This document shows, one piece after another, positions 23,789 through 35,269 of a stretch of DNA of 64,000 bases (within the stretch, counting starts at the first letter, position 1; each line of letters opens with the position of its first letter). The DNA lies in assembly GCF_002078875.1 (NCBI RefSeq), contig NC_034409.1, forward strand, positions 108,680,898 to 108,744,897, read 5' to 3'. A model generated the notes under the pieces. The model did no database searches and was not told the DNA's origin. It saw only the letters and a list, made by a program, of their open reading frames with translations. Position numbers and translations under genes: made by a program. This stretch comes from Numida meleagris. Its lineage: Eukaryota > Chordata > Aves > Galliformes > Numididae.

Positions 23789-24075
23789 CCTGGAGAACAG
23801 AAGGCTCTGGAGAGACCTCCGAGCTGCCTTTTCGGTATCTAAAGGAGGGCTGTAAGAAGGAAGGGGACGGACTCTTTAGAGGGTGTGTTGCAACAGGACA
23901 AGGGGAAGTAGTTTCAACTAAAAGAGGGGAGATTTAGATTGGATATAATGAAATTTTTTACAGTCGGGGTAGCGAGGCACTGGAACAGGTTACCCAGAGA
24001 GGCGGTGGAAGCTCCGTCTCTGGAGATCCTCAAGGTCAGGCTGGATGGGGTTCTGACCTTCAGGTTGGATCAGCC
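23789..24075 (+). mobile_element. CR1 LINE fragment, about 290 bp
   Basis: Starts within the ORF2 end (cctggagaacagaaggctctggagagacctcc) and runs through the aggcactggaacaggttacccagagaggcggtggaagctccgtc block to gtcaggctggatggggttctgacc. The terminal ATTCTATG tail is absent or unrecognisable, so it is truncated at both ends or belongs to a subfamily with a different 3' end. Same orientation as the copy 470 bp upstream, but the sequences are distinct enough to be separate insertions. Confidence 0.88.
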
Positions 24076-24989
24076 TGAAGGAGCAAGAAAGTGCCTCTGT
24101 TCCCGTGCATTGAGGCTTGTACCAAGGTTGTTTAGGCCATAAACTTGTTTATTTGTGCTAGTCTGTTGATCACAACAGATCATATTCATTGTTCCCCCAA
24201 AAAGCTTTGAGAGTAAGTACTAGGAAGCAAAATGATATCACCAAGCAGAGGAAAGGTCCCAGGCAATAAACGTAGGTCCCTGAGGATTTTTTTTCCTCCA
24301 TTGAATGTTCAGAGTGGGGATGTTAAGGTGGAGAGTTGAGGGAGGACGGCTAATTTCTTGTAGTATCTCACATGGGGTGAGGCTGGAACTGCTACATGGT
24401 TTTTGCTCTTTTATGATCAATTGTGATTTAAATGCTGATGGCTGCTTAACAGGCAAAACGAAGTAGGGAAATGATGAATCATATGTACTCGCAGCTTGTT
24501 TGAACAAGCAATGTGCAAGTCAAGTTTCACTTAGGAGCTGCAGAGGTTTTCCCAAAGGCCTGCTGTCACAAGGCAGGGCAGCGGGAAGCTGACGAGAGTT
24601 TTGGAAAGCTCCTGTGGACCCCTCAGCAGATGGTTTCTGTGATACCAGGAGTGTCCAGGGCCATTGACCTATCGATGCCAACATTCATATGCTGTTAGTC
24701 TTCTCTGGAGAGCGTGCCGTGAAATATGGGGAATTTCTTCTGTTACTCTTTAAGGACACAATCAGCTGCCTCCTGATATGGGAGAGTATATCCTCTCTAT
24801 GGAAAGAAAAGATCTACAGCTCTGGTAGCAGGAAGGACTGGCTGGCTGCCCTTCCCATCTGAGAGTTTCAGCGAGGATCCAGGCACTCTGCCTTCACAAG
24901 AGATAGCTCAGTAGCCTTTCAGCTCCAGTGGCTGAAGCTCAGATTGCAAAAGTACTCTTAACATTTGCCTCTCAATGCCTAGTCTAAAT
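24076..24989. other. Unique non-coding sequence
   Basis: No repeat family or gene recognised between the two oppositely oriented CR1 copies. Confidence 0.4.
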
Positions 24990-25545
24990 TCATAGAATCA
25001 CAGAAGGATTTGGGTTGGAAGGGAGTTCAAAGCCCACCCAGCCCCAACCCCTGCCATGGGCAGGGCTGCCCCCCACCAACTCAGGCTACCCAGGGCCCCA
25101 TCCAACCTGGCCCTGAGCACTTCCAGGGATGGGGCACCACAGCTTCTCTGGGCAGCCTGTGCCAGCACTTCACTGCCCACTGCAGAAGGAATGTCCTACT
25201 AGCATCTCACCTGAATTTCCCCTCTTTTAGTTTAAAGCCACTCCCTTTTGTCCTATCACTATCAGACTATGTAAAAAGTTGGTTGCCCTCCTGTTTTTAA
25301 GTTCTCTTAAGTACTAGAAGGCTGCAATGAGGTCTCCCTAGAGTCTTCTCTTCTCCAGACTGAACAAGCCTAGCTCCCTCAGCCTGTCTCCACAGGAGAG
25401 GTGCTACAGCCCTCTGATCATCTTCGTGCCCTCCTCTGGACCCACTCTGACAGCACCACTCCTTCTTGTGCTGGGGGCCCCAGGCCTGGACACAGCACTC
25501 CAGGTAGGGCCTCACAAGGGCAGAGCAGAAGGGGGACAATCCCCT
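24990..25545 (-). mobile_element. CR1 LINE, minus strand, about 555 bp
   Basis: Begins with the reverse-complemented tail (tcatagaatcacagaaggatttgggttggaaggg) and continues through the 3' UTR (tggggcaccacagcttctctgggcagcctgtgccag) into the end of ORF2 near 25330-25545. There the minus strand reads ALVRPYLECCVQAWGPQHKK, the conserved CR1 block downstream of the reverse transcriptase. Truncated at its 5' end near 25545. The relatively well-preserved ORF2 end suggests a younger copy than the one at 848-1018. Confidence 0.94.
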
Positions 25546-28500
25546 CCTTCTCCCTATGTATTATTTTACCTACTAATGCAATACATTTGCATTTATTTCC
25601 TTCAGTAAAAGGATCTTCTTCATCAGCCAAATACTTTCATTCTCCACAACAGGAGGGATATGTGACAGTTAAAGATACAGCACTTGTTATGCCAGTAGCA
25701 AAACTCCCAAAGGCTTCAGCACACACGAGTGAAAACCAAAGCACACACAAATCACTACAGGTATCTGGAGTGCAACAGTATGAACATGAACTGTAACTTC
25801 CATGGCAAACATGTCTGCATGGACCTTGGAAATACTGTCCTTTTTCAACCCAGCTGTTCTGGAGGCTGCTTGGAAGCCTGGTCAGGCTGTCAGCTGCTGG
25901 AGAGTTACTGAAATAGATGTACGGGAAAAGTGGCTGCTCAAATCAGCCAGGGGAGACCAATTTCAGAAAGCAATATGCTCTGTGTGTGCGTATATGGTAA
26001 AGGCACAGTCTTCTGAAACTGTGCAGCGCAAGGGATGCAGTTAGAAACACACTGCAAAGGGAACAAGATCGTCATTTTGCAGTTTGGAAACTACTGTTTG
26101 AGTAAGTAGTTCAGTTCTCAGTTCAGCATTAAAATAGCCTTCCTGTTAGTACTGCAGGTTGGCACGGCTGGCAAGGAGAGGTTTTCCTCTCAGTTGACTG
26201 TAGATTTAGGTAGTAAGAAGAATATGGCGAAGTACAGCTTGTCTTTACAAAAGGCCTTTTTGCACGTGCTTTATTAAAGGGCTGCCCCATCATTCGAACA
26301 CTGTACAGTTACATGGTTTTGTAAAAGCCACCTATTATGAGGTGTCATTTGAAGTGCAAGTGCATTTTCTGCCTAGGTTTTGGGAAATGCATTTTGGGCA
26401 TCTGTTCTCACTCTCAGAAATTCATTTCATATTTAATCACCTGGCTAATAAAGACTAAAGGTCTGACTGAGATCTTTCTTACAACTGATGTTACATCAGT
26501 AGGAGCATGACTGACTTCAGGCTTTTATTTACTTCTGATTATGTTACTAATGAAAACTTTAATATCACTTAATGAAGGTAGATGCCAGGTAAAATAGTTG
26601 GAAATGTTCTATTATTCAGTTAATAGGGCTTTGGTGAGTCAGTCAAAAGCTGCTGCTGCTGGGAAAATTTAGGCAAAGTTGAATGAAGGACCTGGGGAGG
26701 CTTGGCTGCACCCAGTGCTGCTGAGCAAGCACGTGCACCCAGTCAGCATCCGCCAGCAAAAACTGGGCCACATGAGTGGCAGGGAGGAGCCCTGAACCAC
26801 ACTGGGAGATTTCTGAAGAGGCATTTCGTGAGACAGAACTGCAGTATTGCCTGTGGTACAAGACGGGGGTTTTGAGAAGAGCATGAGTAATCCAAGGGGC
26901 AGCAGATCACAAGGTGAAACGAACCATGCAGCAAAGGATCTCAGCCATCGGAGTGCATGAGTCTGGAACTGAAGAGTTCTCAGGAAAAGCTGTTGAGATC
27001 ATTGTCCACGCAACCCTATGTGTAATGGCTGAGGTGCTTAGGAAGAAAGCCGATGCTTTTGATGTATTCAGCCCAATGTGCGAAACAATCCATCAGATTT
27101 GGAATGAACTGCTGGGCTGATTAAACACAAATTTAATTAGTTCTTTCACTTGATGCTTATCATTTAAAATAACGAGGAAGCAAGGAAGAGTTCTACTGAA
27201 AAACTACTGTGTTGCACTCGTGAAAAATGCATGGTTGTTCGGTTTATAGCCCGCTCTGTAGCTGTAATCTTGAGCAACCAATAAGGAACTTCATCATCAG
27301 CAAAGCTAAATAAGAACAACCTAGTCATTGTGCCTTAACAGTTTGCTTATTGCTGTAAAAACACAAAGTGCTTGTATTTATTTATAAAAGCCCTAGAGTG
27401 CACTACAGGCTCCTGTGACTAAAGGAGCTGTCCTCCAGTGTAATTTAAACTTCCTTGCTCATTCATAACCGCAACCACAAGGTTAAACTGACCTTCTCTG
27501 TTCTTATGAGTTTCATCCCTGAAAAATGCACTGAACTTCCACCCCTGCCAAAACGAGGGATGTGCTCTTCACATCAGTTTCAGAGCCAATACAGAGCCCT
27601 GTCACAGGTATGTGACTAAATCTTAGTCATGTAAACAGAAGTTTTTTTCGTCTTGAGTAAGTCAGTATGTCCTTCCTTCTGTCACCTTTGATAGATTGCT
27701 CTCTTGAAAACTAGATCCTAGTGGTATGAAAATCAGCATATCGGCCTCAGTCCTTTCTGATGACAGTCCAAACACTCAAACCAAAAGAACAAAAAGTTTG
27801 GCAGAGATGCGTTGTCCTCAAACCACTATAACAAAGAAGCAGAGCATCACGTGAGATGTCAGCTGGCCTCAGGAAGGGAACTGAGAACTCCCAAAAGAAG
27901 GTTCTGTCCTCCCCGCCCCAGTGAGAGGGTTTGGGCTCTTCCACTGTGCTATCCTCTGAGAATCACCAGCTCAGCTGCACCTGAGCCACTGCAGAAATTT
28001 TGTCTGTGGTAAGTGGTAAAAAAAGAGAAGCCCTGAAAATGAGATTATAATTTTGGGATTTGGCAAATACTGCTCTGATTTCTCACTCTTGGAACACTGT
28101 TCTATGGGACTAGGGTGAGAGGTTCACTATTAAATCCGCCTCCTGAATTACATGGTTGAGGTGCAACTGAAAGTTAGGTGGTGATGGAGATCAAGCCCTG
28201 AATAAAAGTTGTATGTATCTGTGTATGCTTGCATAGATGTCCTTAGAAAAGAAGCTACTCTACCGGTTGCACTGACATGTCTCTTCTAATGGCTGTCGTA
28301 CAGAAACAGGAAATATACCCATGACAAACAAGCACATAGTAGTTATTTTCTGGCCTGGAAAGAAAACTTTTTTTTCAGGCACTGTCACACTAAGTTTCTC
28401 TTTCTTGAGTTTCTTTTTCCTTCAGATGAAAAAGAAACACAGTAGGAGCCACAAAAGACAGTCAATCAATGCCTGGACTGTGTCCAGTGTACTCAAATAT

Positions 28501-29745
28501 ATGAGAATGCATTAGATAAATGAATTGATTATTAAGAAGTCCAGCCCTATAGAAAACAAAGGAAATATATCAGCAGCTATTTTGGATCTTATTCTTCCTT
28601 ACTTATTCTCAGTCCTTTAACCTGGTTGCTTAAAGGCGGATTAAACTAAGTGTAAAATGTGTTTCTCTGTCCCATTACTCCACCAATCTAATGTCAAGAG
28701 GAAATTCATCATATCAGATACAAACCTTTCATGTTTTTTCTGAAATAATCTCCACCAAAAGCATAATCTATCTCCATTCACGGTAATGAAGAAATGAAAA
28801 AAATGAGAAGGAAACTTGAAATGCCAAATACCTGCATTAGCAAACTCTGGTCTTTGACTTACAATTAAAGCATCTGTAGGTAAACGGTGATGAAATGGTC
28901 TTGAAAGATCTCCAATGACTTCTGTTTCCATAGAAGATACTTTGTATATGTCACTCAGTGTAGGAGAGCACAAAAGGCCTTCATAGCACCATCACTACAC
29001 CATTGTTCCAGACTTGCTCTCTAACAATGAGCAACATGATTGTTTTTCACTCCTCATCTTTATGATGAGGAAATTTCATCAGCCAGTTTCAGAGTTAAAG
29101 CAATTAAGACTACAGTAGATGGGAGAGCAGGAAGTGTTCCAAAAACAGTCTAGCTATGGGTGATAAGTAGGTCCATTTACCAGCTTCAGTTTGGGTATTA
29201 AAGAGGATAGGTAAGGCAGAAGGCAAAAAACATACTCCTTCATCTTGACTTCTCCTCTCAGAGCTAAGTATTTGTCAACATTTAGAGAATCCAGCTCCTC
29301 TGTGGAATTCTTGCATTATCCAGCACCTTGCAGTCCGCATCAGTGTGGCTGTCTTAGCTTGACATAGCTACTCAGTGTGACAAGAGCATCAAGATGCAGG
29401 TTTCAGCACAGGGTGCCACCAGGGTATAATGCAAAGAACTTGTATTTCTATTGTGAATACTGTATTAAAATCCTGTGCTAGCACATCTTCACTATGGCTG
29501 TTACCACTGTTAGCTAGCATAGATATGATATCCTTTCATTTTGCATGTAGATGACTTCTTTCCTTATCTTTCTTCCTCCCACTGGCCCTTCCATAAGGCA
29601 GCAGGATTTTGTCACATGCTTTTTCTCCCTATCCTCACATTTTTCCTCAGAAATTCTCCTAACGGAGTGGGGGTGCTGATGCATAGGTGACACCATCTGT
29701 TTAGCAGTCCCAGCCTGATTTCCAGTAGCCAACCTGAAATGATAG
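25546..29745. other. Unique sequence; one unexplained small ORF
   Basis: About 4.2 kb without a recognised repeat. The only item singled out is the open stretch at 26887-27120, listed separately. The + strand composition is now A-rich rather than T-rich by eye (for example 28540-28980). Confidence 0.4.
26887..27120 (+). other. Unidentified open stretch, 77 codons
   Basis: Open from just after a TGA at 26884 to a TGA at 27118-27120. The first ATG is at 26926. The C-terminal half (AEVLRKKADAFDVFSP, then IHQIWNELLG) looks like amphipathic helix, and base composition is less AT-rich than the neighbourhood. I recognise no family, and no polypyrimidine-led acceptor sits at its 5' end. It may be a fragment of a processed pseudogene or chance. 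A 77-codon open run is common by chance in 64 kb. Confidence 0.15.
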
Positions 29746-29776
29746 CATCACAGAATCATAGAATGGCTTGGTTGAA
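29746..29776 (-). mobile_element. CR1 3' tail remnant, minus strand
   Basis: The reversed tail (agcatcacagaatcatagaatggcttggttg) matches the first bases of the other minus-strand CR1 copies, but the similarity ends after about 30 bp. Either an extremely 5'-truncated insertion or the last readable part of an old copy. Confidence 0.65.
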
Positions 29777-31458
29777 ATACATGGTTACTCCCAGCCTTTC
29801 TGTCTGCTGGAGCACTGGCCAAGCCAACCACTGTGTTTACTGCCTTATTTCCCTAGGAAGTACTGTGTGAGCCCCAAAGTGGATGAAGGACTGGTAGTGC
29901 AGAAGGACTCTATGGCCTCATGTGCTTTCTGTAGCTCCAAGGCAGACAGCATGTACTACAGTGATGTAGACACATCTTGCGTAGCATGGTCTAGGGCAGC
30001 AACACTAGAGCAAATGATGCAGATCAGCAGTTGCACCAAAGCTGGATGTAGCTATCCTGTTTGTGAGATGGGGGTGATGGAAGATGAGGGCTGTGCAGCT
30101 GCTACAACGTGTGCCCAAGGAAGCATGCAATGCAGAGCAGGGCTAATTGAGAGCTAGGGCTCCTTAGTTATTCAGCCCACACAGTGTAAAATAAACCCTG
30201 GCGACACGTAAAATGACCTTTGCTAGGAAAGGAAAGGAGAAAATCAATAACAAGAAATCTTCCATATGCTAAATATCTTCTACAGCCCAGCAAAGTGCAC
30301 TGTTTAACTGACTCACCAGCCACAGCCAAACAAATCTCCCATCGTTAGGAACCAATTTATTCTGCAAAATGACTGCTCCTTGTTTAGGCCCAAATATCCC
30401 TCTTACCTCTTACTGCTCTGTTGTTGGCTCCATCACTTACCACCATATACCATGAAAAGCAAGCAGGAAAAAGTAAATCTCAAGGAAAAGTTAATAGCGT
30501 GTTTTGCTAATTAGGAGGTGTTGCTGAGAGTGTTAGCCCCACATAATAACTACTGACCCATTTAGATATATTTTCAAACGCTCTTTCCTTTTTGGTGTTG
30601 GCTTGTTCTACAGCTTCGTATTAAGCAGTTGCCTTCAAGCCTTCATTTTAAAGCATGCGTTGCACTCACCCATCTGGCAACTTTATGTTGTATAAAACAA
30701 GGGAGTGCACAGTATGTGGCATAAATTACAGACAAGAAGAATGCAAAGGCACAGCATGTAGGGTAAATTAAAGCAAGCATGCTTCATGGCCCATAGCAGA
30801 GAAGGACAGACCAATTTTGCATCATAAATGCTGGAAAAACATGTGTTTTAAAAAGAGAATTAAAAAAAAAAAAAGATATACTCTCAGGGGCAGGCAGCCT
30901 TTTACTAGAGGCAGCAGCAACCATGCAAGACCACATAAAGAAATAAAGATGGGGATAGTGTTAGATAACAAGAGGTAACAGATTGCAGTAGGAGGACAAA
31001 GAAAGAAACCAAATGCTAAGATGGAGTAAGACCCAGTGGACTTTTAAAAACAACAGTGTGAAATGAAAATGAAAGGAGCAGAAAGAACACAAAGATCTGA
31101 GGATAGAAACCATTCTGGCCTTTTTTTTTATGGCATGAATATATGCAATGCACAGTTTCGTTACTAACACAGCGTGTAACGTCAAAGGCTTCATAAGTGG
31201 TACCTACTGGCCGTGGCCAAGAGAACTCAGCACAGTCCCTGGAACCAGGAGCCTTGAGCTCCTGGTCTAAAGATCCAGAAATGCTGACCATCCCACACCA
31301 CTCTCCAGCCATCGTGTGGGCACATATGTACATGTATGTGTATACATACATGAGGAGGAGTGGGACAAACTGGATTCCTGTACAAACTCTGTTTGCTGGT
31401 GTGTGCCATAGCATTTACTTTGTGCCTCAGCTGCCCAAATATCCTACTTGTTTTGAGC
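29777..31458. other. Unique sequence with A run
   Basis: No repeat family recognised. A 13-base A run lies at 30862-30874, and a TATG/CATA-rich segment at 31318-31352. A 129-codon frame at 29768-30157 is rich in cysteine and methionine but shows no family motif and is not called. Confidence 0.4.
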
Positions 31459-31629
31459 AAGGTGAGGCAGTGGCACAGGCTGCCTGGGGAGGTGGTGGAG
31501 TCACCGTCCCTGGAGGTGTTCAAGAGCCATGTGGATGTGGCACTGAGGGACATGGGCAATGGGCATGGTGACGGTGGGCTGATGGTTGGACTAGGTGACA
31601 TTAGTGGTCTTTCCAGCCCTAATAATTCC
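31459..31629 (+). mobile_element. CR1 LINE 3' fragment, about 170 bp
   Basis: Clear CR1 3' block: aggcagtggcacaggctgcc, ggtggtggagtcaccgtccc, gatgtggcactgagggacatgg, then ctgatggttggactaggtgac and tttccagccctaataattcc. It ends without the ATTCTATG tail units. It is well preserved and of the same subfamily as the copies at 39669-39895 and 49436-49754. 5'-truncated, non-coding. Confidence 0.93.
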
Positions 31630-34598
31630 AGGCCTGATCCTGGTGGCAGGGTCCTTCCTAGTGCATTTTGCTGTCACCAGGCGGTGAGAGCAGGTGAGGT
31701 CTGCAGCACAGCAGAGTGAGAGGTAGTGCAGAGAGTGATGTGCTTGTGTGGAGCTGCAATGCTTTGCCTTGCTCAGTACTAATCTTGTAGAGGTGGGAGA
31801 GATGCAGCTTCTCAACATACGCTTCTACAGCAGTTTTTGCCAACCTACAGCAAGGCTGTTGTGCTTCCAATGTCCTGCCATGGCCTCTTCCTCATTCCAG
31901 CATTGGCACTCGTATTGCAGCACAGCGTGTCACCTCTGCTGAACCAACCTTACCAAAAAAGGTGACTGCTTTCTCATCTACCTTTCTCTTCTCCTTGTTG
32001 TGATGCAGCTCTCAAGCCATGATGTGGTCCAAGCCACCTCTGGGCAATGAGAGGTCTGGGTTGGAGATGTAGGACCATGGTGACCTCAGTTTGGATGAGG
32101 CTGAGCTACCATGGAACAGTACTCTGACTGTTTTCCTTTCCCACCCTGAGCTGTTTTTGACAATTTAGAGCATGTTTTTCTCAAGGCAGAGAGTGTTTCC
32201 CATTATGTATTTGCGCATTGCCTAGCAAGTTGGAACCCTGATCTGAGGTGGAAACTTGAGGCCCCACCATAGCACAAATAATAAATGTAACACACTGAAG
32301 AACAGATGCATTCACATATGGTGTATTATAATTCAGACAAATAAAAATTCTTATGTTGTATGTAAAAATCTTTCTATATGTGCCACAGTTAGCATAAAAA
32401 CTGAAAATAAAAACAAAACTATGAAGAGTCAAAGCATCTGAGGGTATGTAACCTACTTCACAAAGACAATCTCTTCTGTGTCCATTCCTCATTGCCAAGG
32501 AAACTGTCGTAAAAGAGTGTCCTGTAACTTTACTCTTGCCCTAGCTGTACTGTCATTTTCAGCGTTATTTTAGAATTCTTTTCTGGCCTAAGCAGCCAGC
32601 TGTCTCCTCAGCTGCACACATATACTGGACTGTGCATAAGATGTCTATATCTTCATTTCACATAACTGCAGAAAAGCGCACCATTTGTGTCTTTTCAAGA
32701 GAGTGGTCCCTGATGACACCATCATACCAGGACAGTTTGGGTTTCATTCCCACTGGACTGGGAATAGGGATCATTCTGACAGAGGGTATTTTTTCCTAAG
32801 CTTTGCTGGCATGGATAATAATAGCAGCAACAGCAATTTGCAAAGAGGGAAGTTATTTGTAGCAACCTCTGGAATACCATATTTAACTCTTTTGGAGGAG
32901 GAACGTTCAGATAAAAGGACTAATGAATTTGGAGAGAGTTGTAGCAAAATGGGAATTCAAAGCTGAATTTTAAGATAAATCAGGATCTCATAGGCTAATG
33001 GGTAAAAAAATAATAAAAGATGTCTTTAGTAAGTTTTTTTTATTTTTGTCAGACTATTTCCTACTTTGCCACATCCATTTTCAGAAAATTTATTCTGTAT
33101 GAAATAAGTAAATGCTGTAATTTTTGAAAGTTTGTTATATTTGCTTCAAAAATAATTAAGTGGCTTGATTCCTGTTTTTAGAATTAAATTCACACCAAGA
33201 TATAAAGTCATGAGCTTTGCCTCTATCATCTTTAACATTCATAAATATAGTCTTAGCAAGGCTGCCTTTTAAAAAGACAACAGATTTCAGGAAGACAAAT
33301 TTACACAAACACACTGGATACACAAGAACCAGAATTTCTCAGTTCCCGATACTAAGATTTACCATTTTGCATGCTTGCATTAGTCAGTGAAGTACTAAGA
33401 GAAAAGCAGTTTGGACAATTGCCAGAAGTACATCACAAGGAAGCATAAATCACTAGTCCCCTCTGCCAGACATTCATTAGTGACTTAGCGTTAAATTGAA
33501 GTGAACCGTTTACAAGCAAGAAAAACAGGCAATCCTGGAAATTGTTTTACTAGCAGCTCTTTATCCCACTTTTCCTTTCCTTTGCAATGAGAGGAAACAT
33601 AGTCAAAACAACACATTCTTTGGAGCCAAAGATATATTGTTTCCACTTTATTAATGGATTTGAAAAATGTACAGAAAATAATATACCTGGATAATACAGA
33701 TGGAGCCAAGAAAAGTTGTCACTCCTCACGAGCTGTTGTAATGCAGTACATTTATTCAATAGATTTTTGAATTTCACCTTTTTTGCATAAAATCAGACAC
33801 AAAATGTAACATTTCTACATTAGTCTCAGCTATTTGCACTGAGATGTTCAAACACTGATCATACACAGGATCGCAAATAGTGCTTGGACTTACTTATACA
33901 TTGGTGCTCTCAACTTGACAATAAGACAGAGCTGAAAACATTTAATATTTCTTCATTTAAATCAAACTGGGTTTGCCAATACAGTGAAAATTTGTAGGAT
34001 TGAGGAAGGGCCAGATTCTCAGTGTACAAACTCAAAAGTTGATTTAGGTTGGTGGAATGGTGCCAATTTGCAACAGCTAAGGATCTGATCCCCACAGTCT
34101 TTCTCCTTTTAAAACAGTCAGAATTAACCAAGATAAATTCCTCACTGCTAAGCTACTGGTTGCCCGAGGAAATATTTTGAAAGGATTCTTGCCCAAAATG
34201 CAGACATCTCAAAAACTAACTTCTGGGACATATTTGATCTATTATTAGAATTGCAGAACATCCTATATAATGTGAGCATATCTTGCATCCTATGTGAAAA
34301 ACCGTGCAGGCTATAGCTGTTTTGTAATTTTGCAACTGTTCACTTTTCCAGTAAAGCAATTAGCATGCATTATTAGAAGTGCTCCTATGCTATCCTAAAT
34401 TTATTTTTCCTGGATGCTAACGCATAAAACCTGGCAGCTTTACCTCAGAGAAGGACTGCAGGTTTATCAAAGCCTGCAGTCTATCTGAGCTTTGGCTATG
34501 GTTGATTTGAGGAACACCTTGATCAGCAACTTGGGCCAGCATTCTTGCCTGCACTATGTCAGTACAAATGGCCATGAAGGGCTCACTGAAGGCAACCT
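31630..34598. other. Unique AT-rich sequence
   Basis: About 3 kb with no recognised repeat. 33000-33260 is strongly AT-rich with several TAATTAA-like and T-run segments. 34340-34380 has an ATTAGCATGCATTATTAG segment resembling POU/homeodomain sites. These could be conserved non-coding DNA but are not specific enough to call. Confidence 0.4.
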
Positions 34599-34652
34599 AG
34601 AATCATTAAGGTTGGAAAAGACTGCTAAGATCATCTAGTCCAACCATCAGTC
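34599..34652 (-). mobile_element. CR1 3' tail fragment, minus strand
   Basis: The reversed CR1 terminus agaatcattaaggttggaaaag followed by atcatctagtccaaccatca is unmistakable, but similarity stops after about 54 bp at the point equivalent to the tggttggactagatgatc block. Its inner edge corresponds almost exactly to the 3' breakpoint of the minus-strand CR1 at 37283-37685, so the two may be one element split by an insertion (see findings). Confidence 0.85.
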
Positions 34653-35269
34653 ATCTAAATCATCTAAAACCTAGATAATTCTGCTTGACTGGGAGGCATT
34701 TCTCATGGATGGCGGACTTGAGAGGCCTGCCCAATGTGACCTTTTCCCTCAATGTCCATAAAGTGAATAGCTGGATGGATTAGAGAGAGAGCAATATTAA
34801 AGAAAAACACATGATATTTTTCTTTGCAAACGCCTGGCCCAGCTACTCTTCATGTGTCATAGAACAAGGTGAGACAACTTATGTATGGCCAAGTGGCACA
34901 TCAAAACAGATGTGCTTCTGAGACTCATCTTCTGGCTTAGGTCCTTGCTTTCCTCTCTGGTAACAGATGTTCATTGTTATGGTGAGTTCTGCTGGTGCTC
35001 TCTTATGCTGCTTAGTTCCTCCAGAATCATACACCAGCTCTTACTGTAGCTCTCTGCACAGCTCTTTTCTTCATGTCTGTCTGCACTGCTGTTTTGACAT
35101 CCTTTCTCTTGCAGTAAAGACTATCACCAATCACTGTTCACACCCTTATCTGATCTTCTTACAGCCATCTTGCTACAGTAAGTACATAGTATCTCATGTG
35201 GCTTTGGTTCCCACCACTCCTCCAAGGTTCCGTAGGGGATTTTATTGTTTTTCTTTTGAAATCGGAGAA
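34653..35269. other. Sequence of unknown origin between CR1 pieces
   Basis: About 620 bp with no CR1 similarity that I can see. If the flanking minus-strand CR1 pieces are halves of one element, this belongs to the insertion that split it. It contains the candidate exon at 35115-35177. Confidence 0.4.
35115..35177 (+). other. Candidate cryptic exon, 63 bp
   Basis: Acceptor CCTTTCTCTTGCAG (AG at 35113-35114) and donor ACA|GTAAGTAC (GT at 35178) are both close to consensus. Two of the three frames are open; one reads KDYHQSLFTPLSDLLTAILL, the other KTITNHCSHPYLIFLQPSCY. I recognise neither. It lies just upstream of the long CR1 and may be an accident of pyrimidine-rich sequence. Confidence 0.18.

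Noticed and set aside
29768..30157. 129-codon cysteine- and methionine-rich open frame
   Set aside because: Cysteines show no regular spacing, no splice or promoter context was found, and frames of this length should occur several times by chance here.
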